DNA of 64,000 nucleotides from Pseudomonadota bacterium (GCA_023390905.1 JAEWBY010000108.1:14735-78734); one strand, 5' to 3'; shown: positions 48,642 through 57,761, numbered from the stretch's first letter. Program-made: numbers and translations. The notes: generated from the sequence alone by a model not told the origin.

Positions 48642-49328
48642 ATGCCGCTGGCCGACCCCCTGCGCGGGACCCTGCAACGTATTGAAAACGCTGCCGTTGA
48701 TGCGGATCGGCCAGTCCCCCGCCTGCTGGCCGTGTCCAAGACCCGGCCGGTGGCCGACATCGCCGCGCTGGCTGCGCGCGGGCAGCGCGCATTCGGCGAG
48801 AATTATGTGCAGGAAGCGGCCCCCAAGGTCCGTGAACTGGTCGAGCTTTCGCTGGATTGGCACCTGATCGGTCACCTGCAATCGAACAAGGCCGAGCTCG
48901 CCGCCGGGATCTTCGACTGGGTGGAAACCGTCGACCGGCCCAAGTTGATCGAGGCGCTGGCCCGTCATCGCCCCGCCGAGCGGGCGCCGCTGAACGTGCT
49001 GATCCAGGTCAACGTCGATGACGAGACCAGCAAGCATGGCTGCCGGCCGGAGGAGATCGCGGCGCTGGCATCGGCCATCGCGGCGCAGCCCCGATTGCGG
49101 CTGCGCGGGCTGATGAGCATCCCGACGCCGCATGCGGACCTCGAAGCGCGGCGTCCGGCGTTTCGGCGAATGAAGCAGTTGTTCGATGCGCTGGCGGCCG
49201 AATATCCCGGCGTGGACACGCTGTCGATGGGCATGAGCGATGACTTCGCGCTGGCCATCGCCGAGGGTTCGACGCAGGTGCGCATCGGCACCGCCTTGTT
49301 CGGCGCGCGTCCGCCCAAGGGCTCCTGA
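48642..49328 (+). CDS. yggS: PLP homeostasis protein YggS
   Basis: Protein of 228 residues with the alanine-racemase-like barrel. The pyridoxal-phosphate Lys is K33 in LLAVSKTRP, followed by FGENYVQEA, WHLIGHLQSNK, IQVNVDDETSKHG and SMGMSDDFALAIAEGSTQVRIG, all family signatures. It buffers free PLP. ATG 48642 matches the family start. The order pilT/yggS/proC is common in gammaproteobacteria; pilT is divergent here with an 89-bp shared promoter region. Confidence 0.94.
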   Translation: MPLADPLRGTLQRIENAAVDADRPVPRLLAVSKTRPVADIAALAARGQRAFGENYVQEAAPKVRELVELSLDWHLIGHLQSNKAELAAGIFDWVETVDRPKLIEALARHRPAERAPLNVLIQVNVDDETSKHGCRPEEIAALASAIAAQPRLRLRGLMSIPTPHADLEARRPAFRRMKQLFDALAAEYPGVDTLSMGMSDDFALAIAEGSTQVRIGTALFGARPPKGS

Positions 49329-49396
49329 GCAGCTGCCGGGCTCTGACCACCAGCGCTATGCTGTGGGGGTCATTCCTTCTGCATGCTCCACACGCC

Positions 49397-50239
49397 ATGA
49401 GCCAGGACCACGTGCATCTCCAACCGGATCCGATCGCTTTCATCGGCGGCGGCAACATGGCCCGCAGCCTGATCGGCGGGCTGGTCAAGCGCGGTGTGAA
49501 GCCGGCGCGGATCCGCGTGGCCGAGCCGGTCGAATCGCTGCGTGCGTCGCTGGCGGCGGAGTTCGGCGTGCAGGTGTTCGCTGAAGCGGCCGAGGCCACG
49601 CATGGCGCGGGCCTGTGGCTGCTGGCGGTCAAACCGCAGGCGATGCGCAGCGTCTGCGCGGCGCTCGCCGCACGCGTGCGCGAACAGGATCCCATCGTCG
49701 TTTCCATCGCCGCGGGCATCACGTCCGCGCAGCTCGAGCGCTGGCTCGGCGGCGAGGCGGCCGTCATCCGCAGCATGCCCAATACCCCCGCGCTGCTCGG
49801 TGCGGGCGTCAGCGGCGTGTTCGCCAATGCGCGCGTGGATGCCGAAGGGCGCGCGCGCGCCGAGGCCCTGCTCGCCAGCGCGGGAGAAGTCGTGTGGATC
49901 GCCGATGAAGCACGCATGGATGCGGTGACCGCCGTCTCCGGCAGTGGCCCGGCCTATGTCTTCCTGCTGGCCGAGGCGATGGAAACCGCGGCCCGCGAAC
50001 AGGGCCTGACCGCCGAAGCCGCGCGCACGCTGGTGCAGCAGACGCTGCTGGGCGCATCGCGCATGCTGGTCGAATCCGGCGAAGCCCCGGCCGAACTGCG
50101 CCGCCGCGTCACTTCGCCCAACGGAACCACGCAGGCGGCGATCGACACCTTCCAGGCCGGTGGATTCGAAGCGCTGGTGGCCCGCGCGATCGAAGCGGCG
50201 ACCACGCGTGGACGCGAACTCTCCGCCGCCAACGACTGA
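49397..50239 (+). CDS. proC: Pyrroline-5-carboxylate reductase ProC
   Basis: Enzyme of 280 residues for the last step of proline synthesis. Nucleotide-binding IAFIGGGNMARSLIGGL, VKPQAM, RSMPNTPALLGAG and the catalytic domain AVSGSGPAYVFLLAEAM with VTSPNGTTQAAI are complete. ATG 49397 is favoured; an ATG at 49358 has no family support. It follows yggS after 68 bp and precedes the DUF4426 gene after 9 bp. Confidence 0.94.
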   Translation: MSQDHVHLQPDPIAFIGGGNMARSLIGGLVKRGVKPARIRVAEPVESLRASLAAEFGVQVFAEAAEATHGAGLWLLAVKPQAMRSVCAALAARVREQDPIVVSIAAGITSAQLERWLGGEAAVIRSMPNTPALLGAGVSGVFANARVDAEGRARAEALLASAGEVVWIADEARMDAVTAVSGSGPAYVFLLAEAMETAAREQGLTAEAARTLVQQTLLGASRMLVESGEAPAELRRRVTSPNGTTQAAIDTFQAGGFEALVARAIEAATTRGRELSAAND

Positions 50240-50248
50240 GGCGACTGC

Positions 50249-50725
50249 ATGAAACCCGTATTCCCGATGCGCCTGCGCGCTTTGGCCTGTGTCCTCGCTG
50301 CACTGTCACTGGCCGCCTGTTCGGCCGGCGAAGCGCCGCGCACCGCGCAGTTCGTCCCGCCGGTGGAAACCCAGCAGGATTTCGGTGATCTGCGCGTGCA
50401 CTTCAATGCGCTGCCAACGCTGTCGCTGAGCGAAGCGGTGGCGCGCGAATACGGCGTCGAACGCACCGCCGGCACCGCGCTGGTCGTGATCGCCGTGCGC
50501 CGGATCAAGGGCGCCGAAGAAGTCGCAATGGAAGGCGACGTCAGCGCGGTCGCGCGTGATCTGTCGGGCAAGCAGCAGACCCTGCACTTCCGCCCGGTGC
50601 GCACCGGCGATTACATCGATCATATCGGCACGGTCGACGTCGGCGCCCACGACACCTATCGTTTCGAGGTCACCGTGCGCGCGGACGGACGCACCGGCAC
50701 GTTGCAGTTCGCGCGGAATTTCTGA
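50249..50725 (+). CDS. DUF4426 lipoprotein
   Basis: Protein of 158 residues. Signal peptide with lipobox LAAC (about residue 25), then the DUF4426 region: QQDFGDLRVHFNALPT, LSLSEAVAREYGVER, RTGDYIDHIGTVDV and a last strand FEVTVRADGRTGTLQFARNF. It begins 9 bases after proC, as in many gammaproteobacteria (yggS-proC-yggT-DUF4426 order with yggT absent here). Function unknown; likely attached to the outer membrane facing the periplasm. Confidence 0.87.
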   Translation: MKPVFPMRLRALACVLAALSLAACSAGEAPRTAQFVPPVETQQDFGDLRVHFNALPTLSLSEAVAREYGVERTAGTALVVIAVRRIKGAEEVAMEGDVSAVARDLSGKQQTLHFRPVRTGDYIDHIGTVDVGAHDTYRFEVTVRADGRTGTLQFARNF

Positions 50726-50757
50726 GCAGGGCCTCGCCGGCGGATGATCCGCCCTGC
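50726..50757. terminator. Stem-loop after the DUF4426 gene
   Basis: GGCGGA-TGA-TCCGCC (50739-50753) makes a 6-bp stem; an alternative is GCAGGGC / GCCCTGC (50726-50732, 50751-50757). No T-run. The convergent 50726-50885 gap has no gene. Confidence 0.35.
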
Positions 50758-50885
50758 CTGTTGAAAAACGCGATCGATTGAAACCCGCGTTCAATGCCGT
50801 GGCCGAACGTGAGGCGCGCGGTCATGCCTGCGCGAAGGTGGGCCGGCGATCCGCCTGTTCAGTCCCGCTGCCTGTCCCGGCGCAA

Positions 50886-51677
50886 TTACCGCTTCGCCGC
50901 CCACGCCTGGATGATGCGCGCAATCTCGCGCACGCCATCGGTCAGTGCCGCCGGTCCCGGTTGCAGGATCAGCGGCGACTTGATCTCGTGCAGTTCGCCA
51001 TCGCGCACGGCGGGGATCGTGTTCCAGCCATCGCGCGCCGCGACGCGTTCGGGGCGGAATTTCTTGCCGCACCATGAGCCGAGGATGATGTCCGGCGCAC
51101 GCGGGATCACTTCGCGGTGGTCGGCCAGGATGCGCTGCCTGGCCAGTGGTTCCAGCGACAGTTCCGGGAATACGTCATCACCGCCGGCAATGCGGATCAG
51201 TTCGGCGACCCAGCGGATGCCGGTGATGATCGGTTCGTCCCATTCCTCGAAATACACGCGCGGACGCTGCGGCAACTGCCGGCCCGCCGTCTCGATCGCA
51301 TCGAGGTCGCGTTGCAGCGCATCGGCGTATTCGCTGGCTGCGGCGGCGCAACCGACCAGTGCGCCCAGTCGGCGGATATAGTCGAGGATGCCTTCGATGG
51401 TGCGGTGGTTGGAAATCCACACCTCCACGCCACGCGCGATCAGCTCGGCCGCGATGCCGGACTGGATGTCGGAAAAACCGATGGCCAGATCCGGTTGCAG
51501 CTTGAGGATTTCCTCGACCTTGGCGCTGGTGAACGCACTGACCTTGGGCTTCTCGCGGCGCGCCTGCGGCGGCCGCACGGTGAAGCCGCTGATGCCGACG
51601 ATGCGATGCTGCTGGCCGAGCGCATACAGGGTCTCGGTGGGTTCTTCGGTCAGGCAGACGATGCGTTGCGGTCCCAC
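50886..51677 (-). CDS. BtuF-like cobalamin-binding-type protein without signal peptide
   Basis: Protein of 263 residues with the helical-backbone periplasmic-binding fold: RIVCLTEEPTETLYALGQ, ILKLQPDLAIGFSD, YFEEWDEP and IPRAPDIILGSWCG resemble BtuF and other vitamin B12 or siderophore binding proteins. The start is GTG 51677, 3 bases after the upstream stop; the coding region begins straight in the binding domain, so no export signal is visible. It lacks adjacent BtuC and BtuD. A cytoplasmic ligand-binding role is possible. It is coupled to the acetyltransferase and pdxH genes. Confidence 0.78.
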   Translation of the reverse strand: MGPQRIVCLTEEPTETLYALGQQHRIVGISGFTVRPPQARREKPKVSAFTSAKVEEILKLQPDLAIGFSDIQSGIAAELIARGVEVWISNHRTIEGILDYIRRLGALVGCAAAASEYADALQRDLDAIETAGRQLPQRPRVYFEEWDEPIITGIRWVAELIRIAGGDDVFPELSLEPLARQRILADHREVIPRAPDIILGSWCGKKFRPERVAARDGWNTIPAVRDGELHEIKSPLILQPGPAALTDGVREIARIIQAWAAKR

Positions 51678-51680
51678 GCG

Positions 51681-52130
51681 TTACTCCAGTGCCTTGCGGA
51701 AATACACCACGCGTTCGGTCTCTTCGAAGCCGCAGGCCGCGTGCGCGGCATGACTGCCGGTATTGTCCAGCGCCGCGTCCGAAGCCAGTTCCTCGCACTC
51801 CTGTTCGCGCGACCAGCGTTCGACCGCATCGATCAGCGCGCGGCCCACGCCGCGTCCGCGCCACTCCGGTGCGACGTACCAGCCTTCGAGGAAGGCGACC
51901 GGCGAGGTTTCGGTGCCGTTGACGTAATCGCGCCGCACGCTCGCTTCGGCAAATCCGATGGCCTGCCCCTGCGCATCGTGCGCGATGAATCCCTGCGCAT
52001 CGCCGTTGAGCGTGTCCTGGATGTCGGCGATCTGCGCGGCGAGCGAATCCTGCGGCCACAGCGTCTGCCGCAGCCTGGCCCAGTCATTCCAGTCCGCGTG
52101 CGTGGCCGCACGCACCTGCCAGCCCTGCAT
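51681..52130 (-). CDS. GNAT acetyltransferase, aminoglycoside 6'-N-acetyltransferase-like
   Basis: Protein of 149 residues. ATG 52130 overlaps the pdxH stop (TGATG); an in-frame GTG at 52157 is possible. It has the GNAT acetyl-CoA loop (WRGRGVGRALI) and the AAC(6') pattern: RLRQTLWP at the start, FLEGWYVAPEWRGRG, LASDAALDNTGSHAAHAACGFEETERVVYFRKAL. These match intrinsic AAC(6') enzymes of environmental gammaproteobacteria. Whether it acts on aminoglycosides cannot be told from sequence. Encoded between pdxH and the BtuF-like gene. Confidence 0.82.
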   Translation of the reverse strand: MQGWQVRAATHADWNDWARLRQTLWPQDSLAAQIADIQDTLNGDAQGFIAHDAQGQAIGFAEASVRRDYVNGTETSPVAFLEGWYVAPEWRGRGVGRALIDAVERWSREQECEELASDAALDNTGSHAAHAACGFEETERVVYFRKALE

Positions 52131-52732
52131 CACGGAAACAGCATCCGCTTGCTCCACTGTCCATCGACGCCGCGCTCATAGCGCCAGCGTTCGTGCAGGC
52201 GGAACTTCGCGCCGTACCAGAACTCCAGTGCGCGCGGCACCACGCGGAAACCACCCCAGCCCGGCGGTCGCGGCACGTCCTGTCCCTGGAAGCGAGCTTC
52301 GGTCCCGGCGATCGCCTGATCGAATTCGGCCTGCGACGACAGCGTCTGCGACTGGTGCGAGGCCCACGCGCCGATCTGGCTCATGCGCGGCCGACTGGCG
52401 AAGTAGGCATCGGCCTCGGCGTCATCGACCTTCACCACCTCGCCCTCGATGCGCACCTGGATGCCGGCCTCGCGCAGGCTGCGCCACAGGAACAGCAGCG
52501 CCGCGCGCGGATTGGCCTGCAGATCGCGTCCCTTCGGACTGTCGAAATGTGTGTAGAACACGAATCCGCGCTCGTCGTAGCTCTTCAGCAGCACGGTGCG
52601 CGCGGCCGGTTCGCCGGCGGCCGAAGCGGTCGCGACCGTCATCGCATTGGCCTCCGGTTCGCGATTGGAGGCCACGGCCTCCGCATACAGCGCGCCGAAG
52701 GTGGACAGGGCTTCCGCGTACAGGTCGGTCAT
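52130..52732 (-). CDS. pdxH: Pyridoxamine 5'-phosphate oxidase PdxH
   Basis: FMN-dependent oxidase of 200 residues that makes pyridoxal phosphate. ATG 52732 gives MTDLYAEALSTFG as in relatives; an ATG at 52744 is 4 codons earlier. Family segments are AMTVATASAAGEPAARTVLLK, GFVFYTHFDSPKGRDL, LLFLWRSLREAGIQVRIEG, FASRPRMSQIGAWASHQS and the C-terminal FRLHERWRYER. First gene of a three-gene minus-strand unit. Confidence 0.94.
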   Translation of the reverse strand: MTDLYAEALSTFGALYAEAVASNREPEANAMTVATASAAGEPAARTVLLKSYDERGFVFYTHFDSPKGRDLQANPRAALLFLWRSLREAGIQVRIEGEVVKVDDAEADAYFASRPRMSQIGAWASHQSQTLSSQAEFDQAIAGTEARFQGQDVPRPPGWGGFRVVPRALEFWYGAKFRLHERWRYERGVDGQWSKRMLFP

Positions 52733-52786
52733 CGTGGGTTCCATGCGGGGCCGCGTGGACGCGGCGGACTGCGGTATTGTCGCGCG

Positions 52787-53626
52787 ATGATCGCTTCCGT
52801 GCATGCCGCTACGGGTGAAGGCTTTCCCGCACCGCTGGTCCGGCAGGCCGCGCAGGCGGCGTTGATCTGCGGTCAATCGGCGTCGCGCGTACCGGTGCTG
52901 GGGATCGCCGGCGTCCAGGGCAGCGGCAAGTCCACCTTCACCGCGCAGATCGCCGCCGAACTGGTGCGTCAGCGCAGGCGCGTGGCCGTTCTTTCGCTGG
53001 ACGATCTGTACCTGACCCGCGCCGAGCGCGAACGGCTCGCGCGGACGGTGCATCCGCTGCTCGCCACGCGCGGCCCGCCGGGCACGCATGACGTCGCGCT
53101 GGGTTGCGATCGGATCGATGCGCTGCGCGATGGCGGGCCGGTGGCGCTGCCACGTTTCGACAAGCTGTCCGATGACCGGATGCCCGCGCGGGAGTGGGAT
53201 CGCATCGACGCGCCCGTGGACGCGATCCTGCTGGAAGGCTGGTGCCTGGGCACGCCCGCCGAAGCGGACGACGCCCTGCGCGAACCCGTCAATGCGCTCG
53301 AACGCGATGAAGACGCCGATGGCACATGGCGTCGTCACTGCAATCATGCGTTGAGGACGCTCTATCCGGCGTTGTGGTCGCGCATGGATGCGCTGTGGTG
53401 CCTGCAGGCGCCCGGGTTCGAACTCGTGCGCCAGTGGCGCTGGCAGCAGGAACAGCGGCTGGCGGCGGCGCAATCGCGCGCGGTGTCGCTGGATGAAGAC
53501 GGCGTGCGCCGATTCGTGCAGTTCTTCGAACGCGTCAGCCGGCATGCCCTGGCGACGCTGCCCGGTATCGCGGATCGCACGATCATGCTCGATGCGCGGC
53601 GCAGTCCGGTCCAGGCAACGGTGTAG
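52787..53626 (+). CDS. D-glycerate 3-kinase-like P-loop kinase
   Basis: Protein of 279 residues with Walker A GVQGSGKST at 42-50 and a conserved SLDDLYLT loop. The lid LPRFDK and DAILLEGWCLG segments are those of the GLYK/Tda10 family (plant D-glycerate 3-kinase and yeast homologue). The C-terminal VSRHALATLPGIADRTIMLD matches. The substrate in bacteria of this group is not established; glycerate is only one option. Divergent from pdxH across 54 bp. Confidence 0.83.
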   Translation: MIASVHAATGEGFPAPLVRQAAQAALICGQSASRVPVLGIAGVQGSGKSTFTAQIAAELVRQRRRVAVLSLDDLYLTRAERERLARTVHPLLATRGPPGTHDVALGCDRIDALRDGGPVALPRFDKLSDDRMPAREWDRIDAPVDAILLEGWCLGTPAEADDALREPVNALERDEDADGTWRRHCNHALRTLYPALWSRMDALWCLQAPGFELVRQWRWQQEQRLAAAQSRAVSLDEDGVRRFVQFFERVSRHALATLPGIADRTIMLDARRSPVQATV

Positions 53627-53688
53627 TCATCCGCACTGCATCGAGCGCGGGTGCGCGCGCATCCAGCCAGGGGCAACACGCGCGCGCT

Positions 53689-55968
53689 TCAGCGGGTGGA
53701 TGAGGCTTCGTTGCTGTCCAGCCGTTCGATCACGCCCTGCATCGCGCTGTCGAAGGCGTCTTCCTCGACATGCTTGCGCAGGCGGCCGAGCCGGACCATC
53801 GCGGCCAGTTCTTCCGGCGAGGCCACGCAGAAGCGCACGCCGCGTCGATTGACGAACAGCAGGCGCGAGGAAATCGGGCTCACCCACGACAGCTTGCCCG
53901 GCTGCACCTTGTTGTCCTTGTCGATGAAGTCCAGCCAGGTGCCGATGGCGAGCTGGCGGAAATGATCGGCGTCGGTGTGATCGAATTCGAGCGTGTCGGT
54001 GCCGCCGACCAGCTGCATCGAGGCCGATTCGTCCTCGGCCGGCTTGGGCAGTACGACCTGCGGCAGTTCCGGGAGCGGCTTCTGCAGATCCGGACGCGAC
54101 GCGGCGATCGCCTGCAGCGTGTCGTGCAGCGCATCGACCGCCGCGTTGGCGCTGTCCATGTTCATGCCGACGCTCGCGAACACCTGCTGCAATCCGGGAC
54201 GCCAGGCCTGCAGCCACGGCTTGCCGATGATCTGCCGCTGCGCCTCGGCCAGTTCTTCCAGCACGCCATCGGCCAGCACGAGCGCATCGGTGAGCGCGGC
54301 GCTTTCCTCGCCCTCGCGCAGCACGGTCATGGTGACGTGGTGCGCCCACGGCTGGCGCAGGAAATCCTCGATCGCCTGCGGCAGTTCCCGGCCTTCCACG
54401 CGCGCGTCGAGTTCGCGGTTCATGCGCGAACGCGCCGTCTCCAGGCGCTCCTGCCCGCGCTGGATTTCGGCGGCGCGGCGCTCGGCGATCTCGATGCGGC
54501 GGCGATGCTGATCGAGGAAGGCGCGGAATTCCTCTTCCAGGGTCAGGAAGATCGCCAGGTTCTCGTTGAACTCGGCCACCAGCCGATCGACCACTTCCTC
54601 GACCTTGGTGAGCAGCGTGCGCTCGGCGGCGCTTTCTCCGTTGTTGCCTTCGCAGGCCTCGGCCAGCGCGTTGAGCAGGCGCCGGGCCGGATGGGTCTTC
54701 TGCACGAACATGCGGCGGTCAAGCAACGCTACCTTGACGAACGGCACGACGAGCCGGCCGATGAGTTCGCGCGGGCGGCCTTCGAGGTCGCGTTCGTCCA
54801 GCATCACGTCGAACAGCATGCCGACCAGATCGATGGCGTCCTCGTCCACCGGCGCCAGCCGCGCGGTGGCCGGATCCACGCCCAGTTGCATCGCGCTGCT
54901 GATGACTTCGTTCTTCAACCGTTGCGCCAGCGACTCACCGGTATCGCCGATGGCCGCGCGCAGCGTCGCGCTCGGCGTGGTCTGCAGCAGCGACAGCACC
55001 GACAGCATTTCGCGCTGGGAGAGATCGCGCGTGCCGGGGCTGCGCGCGGCGCCGGGTTCGCGCTGGCCGCGCGATTCCTGCAGCAGATGATGCAGCGCTT
55101 CGAGCAGCACGCCCTGCGCGCCCTGCGCGCCCTCGTAGCCGCCCGACTGCGCCATGGCCTCGCGCTCGTTGTGCATGTCGCGGAAACCGGCCATGCGGTT
55201 GACGAAACGCGCCGCCCATGCGGGCGCATGCAGTTCGTCCCCCTGCTCCAGCGGGTCGTCGAAATTGTCCTGGGCGCGCTGGCGTTGCGGGGCGGACGGC
55301 GGGCGGCGCGGCGCTTCCATTTCCGGCATCACGCCGGCCTTGGCCAGACGCTGATCCAGCGCTTCATACAGGCGCGCGATCGCCGGCACCAGATCGCGTT
55401 CGCACAGCTTGATCACCACCAGCCGCACGTCCAGCGCGAGGTCGCAGGTGGCGAAGGCGGTATGGACGGCCGCGCCGATGTGCTCGGCGCCGATCGGGTT
55501 GTGCTCGGCATCGAGCTTGAGATTGCCGGCGATCACGCCGAGCCTGCGTTCCAGCCGCGCCAGCACCGACTTGCAGTCGCGCGCCAGCACGGCGGCGAGG
55601 TTGCGCGCGGCCAGGCGCGATTCCAGTTCCTGTTCACTGACCAGGCTGAGCCCGCCGGCCTCGCCCTGGATCAGGGTTTCCTCAGCCGACAGTGGTTCGC
55701 CCGATTCCAGCGAGCGCCAGACATGCAGCAGTGCGTCACGGAAGCGGGTGACGATCTCCTCGCGGCGGCGGCGCAGCTCGCGCATCGCATCGAGGAACGC
55801 CATCTGCGAGGGACCGGCGCGCTCGGCACGATCGAACAGCGCGTCGTCGAACCGGCCCAGCGCCACGGAGAACGCTTCGGTCAGCGGCGGGATCACGGCG
55901 TCGCGCGCCTGCCCAAGCAGATGCGGATCGTGTCCACGGCGGACGGTGGCTTGAGGGCTGCTCGACAT
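53689..55968 (-). CDS. Large DUF1631 family protein
   Basis: Cytoplasmic protein of 759 residues without signal peptide or membrane helix. ATG 55968 is chosen over an in-frame TTG 6 bases earlier. It is mostly helical, with a coiled coil around EIAERRAAEIQRGQERLE and a small beta-rich C-terminal part (AIGTWLDFIDKD, KLSWVSPISSRLLFVNRRG) that looks like a PilZ-type RNA- or nucleotide-binding fold. DUF1631 proteins are known from proteobacteria; function is not established. It is divergent from the nitroreductase gene across 242 bp with no gene. Confidence 0.83.
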   Translation of the reverse strand: MSSSPQATVRRGHDPHLLGQARDAVIPPLTEAFSVALGRFDDALFDRAERAGPSQMAFLDAMRELRRRREEIVTRFRDALLHVWRSLESGEPLSAEETLIQGEAGGLSLVSEQELESRLAARNLAAVLARDCKSVLARLERRLGVIAGNLKLDAEHNPIGAEHIGAAVHTAFATCDLALDVRLVVIKLCERDLVPAIARLYEALDQRLAKAGVMPEMEAPRRPPSAPQRQRAQDNFDDPLEQGDELHAPAWAARFVNRMAGFRDMHNEREAMAQSGGYEGAQGAQGVLLEALHHLLQESRGQREPGAARSPGTRDLSQREMLSVLSLLQTTPSATLRAAIGDTGESLAQRLKNEVISSAMQLGVDPATARLAPVDEDAIDLVGMLFDVMLDERDLEGRPRELIGRLVVPFVKVALLDRRMFVQKTHPARRLLNALAEACEGNNGESAAERTLLTKVEEVVDRLVAEFNENLAIFLTLEEEFRAFLDQHRRRIEIAERRAAEIQRGQERLETARSRMNRELDARVEGRELPQAIEDFLRQPWAHHVTMTVLREGEESAALTDALVLADGVLEELAEAQRQIIGKPWLQAWRPGLQQVFASVGMNMDSANAAVDALHDTLQAIAASRPDLQKPLPELPQVVLPKPAEDESASMQLVGGTDTLEFDHTDADHFRQLAIGTWLDFIDKDNKVQPGKLSWVSPISSRLLFVNRRGVRFCVASPEELAAMVRLGRLRKHVEEDAFDSAMQGVIERLDSNEASSTR

Positions 55969-56210
55969 GCGCAAGGATCCCCGCCTTGGCAGGCGAAAGT
56001 GCTTGAGGAACGCGGCCGGATGGTCGCCTTAACATCCTAGGCGTTCCGGTGCTAAGGCAACGTGACCAGTTCGGCACTTTGGCGCGGTGCAACGCGAATG
56101 GCAACCCGCAAACCCCGTTACAGGGGGTTCCGGCCGCGACCGGCGTCACGGCCACGCGCTCTTCACGCGGCAGTCCAGGCCACACGCGCTCGGCCACGTA
56201 AACTATCGGC

Positions 56211-56792
56211 ATGAATCCCTCCTCCCTCGATTTGCTGGACCAGCGCCGCTCGGTCCCGTCCCGGCAACTGGGCGCGCCCGGCCCGGACGCCGCCACGCTG
56301 CGGCGCATGCTTGCCTCCGCCGTACGCGTGCCGGATCACGGCAAGCTCGTGCCGTTCCGCTTCCTGCATATCCACGGCGATGCACGGCAGGCGCTGGGCG
56401 ATGCGCTCGCCGAACGCACCCGCGCGCGCGATCCGCATGCGCCGGAGGCTGCCGTCGAAAAGGACCGCGGCCGTTTCAGCCATGCGCCGGACATCATCAC
56501 CGTCATCGCCCGCCTGGTTCCCGGCCACAAGGTGCCCGAGCAGGAACAACTGCTGACCGCCGGCAGCGTGTGCTTCGCGCTGTTGCAGGCCGCGCAGGCG
56601 CTGGGCTTCGGCGCGCAATGGCTGACCGGCTGGATGGCCTACGACGAGGCGGTCGAGCGGTTGCTCGGCCTGGAAGAAAACGAACGCATCGTCGGCTTCA
56701 TCCACATCGGCACCGCGCGCATGGAAGCTCCCGAGCGCGAGCGTCCCGATGTGGACGCGCTGCTGAGCCAGTGGCGCCCGGATGCTCGCTGA
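56211..56792 (+). CDS. Nitroreductase family protein (YdjA-like)
   Basis: Flavin-dependent oxidoreductase of 193 residues. RRSVPSRQL near the start binds FMN phosphate, VPDHGKLVPFRF and GSVCFALLQAAQALGFGAQWLTG are YdjA-type motifs, and HIGTA closes the fold. Such enzymes reduce nitro or quinone compounds with NAD(P)H; the natural substrate is unclear. The 3' end overlaps the next open frame by a few bases, suggesting co-transcription with the exonuclease gene. Confidence 0.88.
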   Translation: MNPSSLDLLDQRRSVPSRQLGAPGPDAATLRRMLASAVRVPDHGKLVPFRFLHIHGDARQALGDALAERTRARDPHAPEAAVEKDRGRFSHAPDIITVIARLVPGHKVPEQEQLLTAGSVCFALLQAAQALGFGAQWLTGWMAYDEAVERLLGLEENERIVGFIHIGTARMEAPERERPDVDALLSQWRPDAR

Positions 56793-56799
56793 TCCGACC

Positions 56800-57741
56800 A
56801 TGCCGCGGCCGCTGTACCTGGTCGACGCCAGCCTCTACGTGTTCCGCGCCTGGCATTCGATGCCGGATGAGTTCCAGGATGCCGAGGGCTGGCCCACCAA
56901 TGCAGTGCACGGGTTCGCGCGCTTCCTGCTGGAACTGCTCGAACGCGAGCGCCCGCAGCACATCGCGATCGCCTTCGACGAAGCGCTGGACACGTGTTTC
57001 CGCCATCGGCTGTATCCGGCCTACAAGGCCAACCGCGAGCGCGCGCCGGAGGAACTGCGGCGCCAGTTCGCCCATTGCAAGGCGCTGTGCGCGGCCCTGG
57101 GCCTCAACGTCCTGGCCCACCATGATTACGAGGCCGACGATCTGATCGGCAGCGCCCTGCATGCGGCCCGGCCGGCCGGATTCCGCGGCGTGATCATTTC
57201 GGCCGACAAGGATCTGTCGCAGTTGCTGTTGGATCACGACGAGCAATGGGACTTCGCGCGCGGCCATCGCTGGGGCATGACCGGCGTCAAGGCCCGGCAC
57301 GGCGTGGAGGCGCGGCAGATTGCCGACTATCTGGCCCTCTGCGGTGATGCGGTGGACAACATTCCAGGCATCACCGGCATCGGCGCCAAGAGCGCGGCGG
57401 TGCTGCTGGCGCATTTCGGCAGCCTGGATGCCCTGCTTGCGCGGGTCGATGAAGTGCCGTTCCTGCGGCTGCGTGGCGCGGCCGGCATCGCCCTGCGGCT
57501 GCGCGAACAACGCGAGCACGCGCTGCTGTGGCGGCAATTGACCACCATCGCATTGGACGCGCCGTTCGGCCTGGTCCAGGACGGTTTCGGGCGCAGCGAG
57601 GCCGATGCCGATCTGCTGCACGGACTGGCCGATGCGCTGCGTTTCGGTCCGATGACGCGGCGGCGCCTGCGCGAGGCGGCCGGAATCCCGGCACCCGTGC
57701 CGGCCCCGTCCGTGCAGGAGCGCACACCGATCCTGCCATGA
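56800..57741 (+). CDS. 5'-3' exonuclease / flap endonuclease (Xni-like)
   Basis: Protein of 313 residues corresponding to the stand-alone 5' nuclease domain of DNA polymerase I. Metal-binding acidic residues are visible in YLVDASLYVFRAWHS, IAFDEALDTCFRHRLYPAYKANR, YEADDLIGS, IISADKDLSQLL and CGDAVDNIPGITGIGAKSA; the last one is the helix-3-turn-helix DNA-binding motif. It processes flaps in replication or repair. ATG 56800 is chosen; 56782 would overlap the nitroreductase. A full DNA polymerase I is not in this window. Confidence 0.9.
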   Translation: MPRPLYLVDASLYVFRAWHSMPDEFQDAEGWPTNAVHGFARFLLELLERERPQHIAIAFDEALDTCFRHRLYPAYKANRERAPEELRRQFAHCKALCAALGLNVLAHHDYEADDLIGSALHAARPAGFRGVIISADKDLSQLLLDHDEQWDFARGHRWGMTGVKARHGVEARQIADYLALCGDAVDNIPGITGIGAKSAAVLLAHFGSLDALLARVDEVPFLRLRGAAGIALRLREQREHALLWRQLTTIALDAPFGLVQDGFGRSEADADLLHGLADALRFGPMTRRRLREAAGIPAPVPAPSVQERTPILP

Positions 57742-57761
57742 GCACCTGCTAGCATCGGCGC

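Noticed and set aside
53770..56040. 756-codon open frame on the plus strand
   Set aside because: Antisense shadow of the DUF1631 gene, with no recognisable motif.
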